Below, piece after piece: positions 60,405-64,000 of a DNA stretch of 64,000 bases. The translations under genes were made by a program, and so were the position numbers. The stretch is from NCBI RefSeq assembly GCF_023148685.1, contig NZ_JAHXNL010000011.1, positions 53,184 through 117,183 on the forward strand. Direction: 5' to 3'. This DNA comes from Georgenia sp. EYE_87 (GTDB taxonomy: Bacteria; Actinomycetota; Actinomycetes; Actinomycetales; Actinomycetaceae). Below the pieces are notes generated by a model. It saw only the letters and a program-made list of their open reading frames with translations. It did not search any database and had not been told where the DNA came from. Every line of letters begins with the position of its first letter. The stretch's first letter is position 1.

Positions 60405-60953
60405 TCAGCCCTGCCCTTCCGGCGGGACGACGCGCTCGACGAGCCACGGCGTCGGACCGTCCTGGCGTGAGAGCAGCACCTGCACCGTGCCGGCGTCCGT
60501 CGGGACGTCGACCCGCGCCAGGTACACGCTCGGCTCGTCGGCCACCGCGGGCTCGCCCGTCACCTCCCGGGCGAGGATGGCGCCCGGCTGGAGCCACTGG
60601 TAGTCCCGCTGCGCCGTCGGGGTGAGGAACACGGAGAGCTCGTCGAACCAGCGCGGGGCGGGCAGGTCGGGCCGGGCCCACGCCCGCACCGCGTCCCCCG
60701 CCACCTGGCGGGCCTGCGCTCGGGACGTCTCGTCCCACACCGGCACCTGCGCCCCGGTGACCGGCTCCTCCGGCTCGTCCATCGGCTCGCCCGCCGGCGG
60801 GGCCGGGACCGGGACGGGGGACGGCGGGAGCACCGTGCCGGTCGCCGTCGCCGTCTCGTCGGGGCCCGGCCGGGGCTCGGGACCACCGGGGAGGCAGCCA
60901 CCCAGCACGAGGGCGAGCACCAGCACGCCGACGCCCGCTCCGCCTGCACGCAT
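60405..60953 (-). CDS. Uncharacterised lipoprotein of the conjugation-like locus
   Basis: 182 residues. Signal peptide with lipobox ALVLGGCLPG (Cys ~20), a Pro/Glu-rich spacer (PPSPVPVPAPPAGEPMDEPE), then a ~115-residue globular part (WDETSRAQARQVAGDAVRAW, RWFDELSVFLTPTAQRDYQW, VQVLLSRQDGPTPWLVERVV). The fold pattern suggests an NTF2/VirB8-like or TcpC-like domain of T4SS outer parts, but I cannot prove it. Upstream gene of the two-gene unit with the M23 hydrolase; divergent from the plus-strand T4SS-like genes. Confidence 0.75.
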   Translation of the reverse strand: MRAGGAGVGVLVLALVLGGCLPGGPEPRPGPDETATATGTVLPPSPVPVPAPPAGEPMDEPEEPVTGAQVPVWDETSRAQARQVAGDAVRAWARPDLPAPRWFDELSVFLTPTAQRDYQWLQPGAILAREVTGEPAVADEPSVYLARVDVPTDAGTVQVLLSRQDGPTPWLVERVVPPEGQG

Positions 60954-61027
60954 GCGACCTCCGTCCCGCTCCGACGCGGCCCGGGCGGCGGCGATCCCCG
61001 TCCGCCCTGTTTTGCTTGCGTCATCCA

Positions 61028-61043
61028 GGTGACCATGATCACG
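61028..61043. promoter_or_regulatory. CRP/GlxR-like site in the divergent promoter region
   Basis: gGTGA-CCATGA-TCACg matches the CRP/GlxR pattern TGTGA-N6-TCACA in both half-sites except the outer base. It lies in the 157-base gap between the divergent lipoprotein and DUF6668 genes, about 80 bases from each start. Confidence 0.4.
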
Positions 61044-61110
61044 TAGGCACTGCATGATGGTGATCCGATCAGGACCGTCTCCGGACGCAACCCTTCGAAG
61101 GACGCACATG

Positions 61111-61680
61111 ATGGGTAGCCATCCACGGCTCGAGCACCGCGACGACGTCGCCGGTGCCGCCGCCCGTTTCCTCGTGCCGACGGGCCCGGCGATGCCGCAG
61201 CGCGGAGTGCCGTCGCCGGCGAACGGGCTGCCGGCCCGGGTGCGCACCGAGCGCCCCGCGCCGTGGTGGCTGGGCACGCACGGCGGCGCCGGGGAGTCCA
61301 CGCTCGCCGGGCTCGTCCCGAGCTCCGGCGCGGCCGGGCACGCCTGGCCCCTCCCCCGCGACGTCGACGACGTCCAGCCGGTCGTCCTCGTCGCCCGCAC
61401 CAGCCTGCGCGGCCTGGAGAGCGCCCGCGTCGCCGCCACCCAGTGGGCGGCCGGCGACGTGCTCGGCGTCGAGCTGCTCGGCCTCGTGCTCATGGCCGAC
61501 GCCCCGGGTCGCCTTCCCCGCCCGCTGCGCGACCTCGCCCACCACGTCGCCGGAGGCGTCCCCCGCGTGTGGTCCGTGCCGTGGGTCGAGGCGTGGCGCT
61601 CTGGCGGCGACGCCGCGCCGCACGCCCTCACGGTGCTCCGGCGCGACCTCACCACCCTCCTGCCCGGCCAGGAGGCCTGA
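61111..61680 (+). CDS. DUF6668 family protein with degenerate P-loop (ParA/MinD-like)
   Basis: 189 residues. The core WWLGTHGGAGESTLAGLVP looks like a ParA/MinD Walker A whose lysine positions are replaced (GGxGES rather than GKGGxGKS); VQPVVLVARTSLRGLESARV and VLGVELLGLVLMADAPGRLP match later strands of the fold, and the end PHALTVLRRDLTTLLPG is helical. ATP hydrolysis is therefore doubtful. Members accompany actinobacterial conjugation genes. ATG 61111 is chosen: GAAGGA is eight bases upstream; ATG 61108 is nearly as good. Followed by the two-TM protein after one base. Confidence 0.8.
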   Translation: MGSHPRLEHRDDVAGAAARFLVPTGPAMPQRGVPSPANGLPARVRTERPAPWWLGTHGGAGESTLAGLVPSSGAAGHAWPLPRDVDDVQPVVLVARTSLRGLESARVAATQWAAGDVLGVELLGLVLMADAPGRLPRPLRDLAHHVAGGVPRVWSVPWVEAWRSGGDAAPHALTVLRRDLTTLLPGQEA

Positions 61681-61681
61681 C

Positions 61682-61975
61682 GTGCTCGGCTCCGCCGTCG
61701 GCGCGCTGACCGCCGCCACCCTGACCCTGGCCAACGTGCCGGATCCCGGCCAGGGCGAGGCCCCGCCGGGCATGGAGGGCTTCCTGCAGCTGCTCTCGTG
61801 GACCAAGTGGATCGCGCTGGGCGTCTGCGTGCTCGGCCTGATGGTCGCCGGGGCGCTCATGGCGGTCAACGCGCGGCGCGGCGAGGGCGGCGAGCACCTC
61901 GGTCGCATCGGCATGGCCCTGGCGGGCGTGGTCGTCATCTCCGGCGCCTACTTCGTCGTCGGCGCGCTGGCGTAG
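61682..61975 (+). CDS. Small two-TM protein (TrbC/VirB2 pilin-sized) of the T4SS-like locus
   Basis: 97 residues. After a short extracytoplasmic start come WTKWIALGVCVLGLMVAGAL and GMALAGVVVISGAYFVVGAL, two helices joined by a positively charged loop NARRGEGGEHLGRI. Size and topology are those of VirB2/TrbC-like subunits, though the sequence is unlike Gram-negative pilins. The helix-loop-helix unit is repeated in the TrbL-like protein downstream (LGRVGVVLGGVVLISGAS). GTG 61682 begins one base after the DUF6668 stop. Confidence 0.8.
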   Translation: MLGSAVGALTAATLTLANVPDPGQGEAPPGMEGFLQLLSWTKWIALGVCVLGLMVAGALMAVNARRGEGGEHLGRIGMALAGVVVISGAYFVVGALA

Positions 61976-61983
61976 GAGCGGAC

Positions 61984-62748
61984 GTGCCGGCGGACGAGGG
62001 GCGCAGCGTGTGGACGCGCCCGGCGTTCGTGGGGTCCGCGGTGCTGCTCCTGGCCCTGGCCATCCTGGCCGTCTGGCTCCTCACCCGCGGCGACGGCGCC
62101 CCCGCCGGTCCCGGCTCCGCCGCCTCGCCCAGCGCGACGGAGGCTCCGACGTCGGGGCGGACGGGGACGGCCGACGCGCCGACCACCGCCCCGCCGTCGC
62201 CCCGGCCCTCCGTGTGCGGGCTGACGGCGGAGGCCGACTCCGGCACCCTGACCCGCGCGCCCGAGGCCGGCTGGGAGCTCGTCGGCACGGTCGCGGCGCC
62301 GTCGGTCGAGGGCATGGGGCCCGGGGCGGTCGAGGACGGCCTGCGCACCTGCTACGCCCGCACGCCCACCGGCGCGCTGCTCGCCGCCGCGAACGTCGCG
62401 GCCATGGGCTCGAACGCCACCCTCGTCGAGCGGATGACGGCGGAGATGACCGCCGAGGGCCCGGGCCGCGAGGCCGCCCTGGAGCGGATCGCCGACGAGG
62501 GCGCCCCCGCCGTGCCCGGTGCCGTGCGCTACCAGATCCGCGGCTTCCGGCTCCTGGACTACTCCGGCACCGAGGCGTCCGTGGACCTGGCGCTGGGCGT
62601 CGACGGCGGCCTGACCGGCAGCTTCGTGCTCGACCTGCGCTGGGAGGACGGCGACTGGAAGGTGGTCCTCACCGACGACGGCGGGCTCGGCAGCCTCCCC
62701 GCCCCGGTGCCCGACCTGACCGGCTACACCCTGTGGTCGGGGGCGTGA
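61984..62748 (+). CDS. Single-pass membrane protein of the T4SS-like locus
   Basis: 254 residues. A short cytoplasmic start (VPADEGRSVWTRP), one membrane helix (AVLLLALAILAVWLLT), a Ser/Thr/Pro linker (~35-75) and an extracytoplasmic domain starting at VCGLTAEADSGTLTRAPEAG, with GWELVGTVAAPSVEGMGPG and LRWEDGDWKVVLTDDGGLGS. The layout (helix, linker, small domain) recalls VirB8/TcpC-like assembly factors; sequence alone does not confirm it. Its stop shares a base with the next start (TGATG). Confidence 0.75.
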   Translation: MPADEGRSVWTRPAFVGSAVLLLALAILAVWLLTRGDGAPAGPGSAASPSATEAPTSGRTGTADAPTTAPPSPRPSVCGLTAEADSGTLTRAPEAGWELVGTVAAPSVEGMGPGAVEDGLRTCYARTPTGALLAAANVAAMGSNATLVERMTAEMTAEGPGREAALERIADEGAPAVPGAVRYQIRGFRLLDYSGTEASVDLALGVDGGLTGSFVLDLRWEDGDWKVVLTDDGGLGSLPAPVPDLTGYTLWSGA

Positions 62749-64000
62749 TGGCCGCCGACCCGACCGCTCCCCCCGCCGCCCCGCCGGGCGGCTGCGACCC
62801 GCTGGACGTCACCTGCGCGACGTCGACCTGGACCGCCGACGGCGGCGCCACCGCGCTGGACCAGCTCGGCGCCGCCGTCGCCGAGGCGCTGGACACGACG
62901 CTCGCCTCGCTCGGCACCATGTGGGAGAACGTGGCCACCCCCACCCTGACGGGGAGCGGCACCGGGGCCGTGGCGCCCGGCGACGTCGCACCCGGCTCGG
63001 TGCAGGCCGTCGAGACGGTCCTGGGCTGGGTGGTGTGGGTCTCCCTCGGCGTCGCCATGCTGTCCCTGCTCGCCCTGGGCGCCTGGCTCGCGCTGGCCGG
63101 GCGGCGCGGCGACGGCGAGCGCCACCTCGGCCGCGTCGGCGTCGTCCTGGGCGGGGTCGTCCTGATCTCCGGCGCGTCCGCGCTGGTCGGGGCGCTGGTG
63201 CCGCCGGAGCGGTTCGCGGGCGGCTCCGCGCCCGTCGCCTCCACGCAGAACGCCCTGTGGTGGTTCACGGCGGCGATGGCGGTGCTCTCCGTGATCGTGG
63301 CGGGGGCGAAGATGGCGTGGGAGCAGCGGGCGGCGCCCGGGCGGGACCTCGTGCGCTCGCTGCTCACGCTCGTGGTGGTGGCCGGCGCCGGGCTGACGGT
63401 CATCGGGCTCGCCGTCGTCGCGGCCGACGCCTTCGCCCTGTGGCTGCTCGACCGGGTCACCGGCGGCGCCGACTTCTCCGCGCGGGTGCGGGAGATGGTG
63501 GTGCTCTCCGACTCCCTCGGCGTGCTGCTCGTGATCGTCCTGGGCCTGCTCGCGGTGGTGGTCGCGTTCGTGCAGATCATGCTGCTGGTCCTGCGCGGCG
63601 CGATGCTCGTCATCCTGGCCGGGATCTTCCCGCTCTCGGCGGCGTTCACCAACACCGCGGTGGGCCGGGCCTGGTTCTCCCGGGTGGTCTCCTGGATCGT
63701 CGCGTTCGTGCTGTACAAGCCGGCCGTGGCCATCGTCTACGCCACCGCGTTCCAGCTCACCGACACCGGCCTCGTCACCGACGACGGCACCGGGCTCGTC
63801 CCGCTGCTCGCCGGCATCATCCTCATGGTCCTGGCGCTGCTGGCGCTGCCCGCGCTGATGTCCGTGGCCGCGCCCCTGATCGGCACCGTGACCCCGGGCG
63901 GCGCGCCCGCCGCGGCCGCGCTGCCGCCGGGCACGTCCGCGGCGCTGCCCACGGGGGCTGCTGCGGCCCACCGGGTGCGCCCCGCCGCCGCGCCCGCCGC
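62748..64000 (+). CDS. TrbL/VirB6-like multi-TM conjugation protein (3' end outside window)
   Basis: At least 417 residues; no stop before the edge. The extracytoplasmic start contains CDPLDVTCATSTWTADGGAT, then about seven helices: VVWVSLGVAMLSLLALGAWL, VVLGGVVLISGASALVGALV, WWFTAAMAVLSVIVAGAKMA, LLTLVVVAGAGLTVIGLAVV, VLLVIVLGLLAVVVAFVQIM and LVLRGAMLVILAGIFPLSAA, followed by a WFSRVVSWIVAFVLYKPAVA segment typical of TrbL-like channel proteins. Near the edge the sequence turns Ala/Pro-rich. It is the inner-membrane component of the T4SS-like machine; the ATPases (VirB4, coupling protein) would be expected beyond the window. Confidence 0.85.
   Translation, partial: MAADPTAPPAAPPGGCDPLDVTCATSTWTADGGATALDQLGAAVAEALDTTLASLGTMWENVATPTLTGSGTGAVAPGDVAPGSVQAVETVLGWVVWVSLGVAMLSLLALGAWLALAGRRGDGERHLGRVGVVLGGVVLISGASALVGALVPPERFAGGSAPVASTQNALWWFTAAMAVLSVIVAGAKMAWEQRAAPGRDLVRSLLTLVVVAGAGLTVIGLAVVAADAFALWLLDRVTGGADFSARVREMVVLSDSLGVLLVIVLGLLAVVVAFVQIMLLVLRGAMLVILAGIFPLSAAFTNTAVGRAWFSRVVSWIVAFVLYKPAVAIVYATAFQLTDTGLVTDDGTGLVPLLAGIILMVLALLALPALMSVAAPLIGTVTPGGAPAAAALPPGTSAALPTGAAAAHRVRPAAAPA

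Overview
The window is very GC-rich chromosomal DNA from an actinobacterium. Support: 3'-unencoded CCA on the tRNAs, many GTG starts, sugar ABC operons without their own ATPase, F420/FMN luciferase-like oxidoreductases, DUF5926 and DUF6668 proteins, and TANNNT -10 boxes placed 6-8 bases before start codons. A Micrococcales member (Cellulomonas/Georgenia-like) is my inference, not shown by a marker gene.

Layout. 0-3 kb: the end of a SNF2 helicase, three tRNA genes (Arg-ACG, Ser-GCT, Ser-TGA) on the minus strand, a VOC protein and a frameshifted DUF4240 gene. 3-7 kb: quinone oxidoreductase, a rhodanese/membrane protein behind a CsoR/CstR-like palindrome, a hydrolase and a winged-helix protein. 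7-16 kb: two carbohydrate ABC import operons fire in opposite directions from a 305-base intergenic region with LacI-type operators; the right-hand operon continues into a GH32/43/68-like hydrolase and a LacI regulator. 16-29 kb: housekeeping genes (HAD phosphatase, serS, DAG-kinase-like, pheA, membrane phosphatase-like protein, GT2, DUF5926, rhodanese, pgm), most with leaderless promoters. 29-42 kb: small-molecule redox and hydrolase genes, gamma-glutamyltransferase, MFS exporter, poxB, and tandem luciferase-like oxidoreductases, the second fused to a berberine-bridge-type FAD oxidase.

42.6-51.9 kb is a sugar-acid catabolic island: gluconokinase, gluconate permease, a FadR/GntR-type regulator, a second gluconate permease, gluconate 5-dehydrogenase, L-idonate 5-dehydrogenase, a 2-hydroxyacid dehydrogenase, KDPG aldolase and a KDG-type kinase. 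The same 15-base palindrome lies before the second permease/regulator and before the dehydrogenase operon, so one regulator probably controls both units.

52-54.4 kb is a polar amino-acid ABC operon. 54.4-59.3 kb has a hydrolase, an APH-type kinase, a FAD monooxygenase, short tandem repeats, a two-TM protein and an App1-like phosphatidate phosphatase. From 59.3 kb to the right edge lies the beginning of a conjugation/type-IV-secretion-like locus: an SLT-like/M23 cell-wall hydrolase and a lipoprotein on the minus strand; a DUF6668 protein, a two-TM pilin-sized protein, a single-TM protein and a TrbL/VirB6-like multi-TM protein (cut by the window end) on the plus strand.

Three genes (2.2-2.7, 28.7-29.5 and 39.2-40.2 kb) are interrupted by single frame changes; one lies in a (GGCC)5 tract. 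No rRNA, insertion sequence, CRISPR array or prophage was seen.
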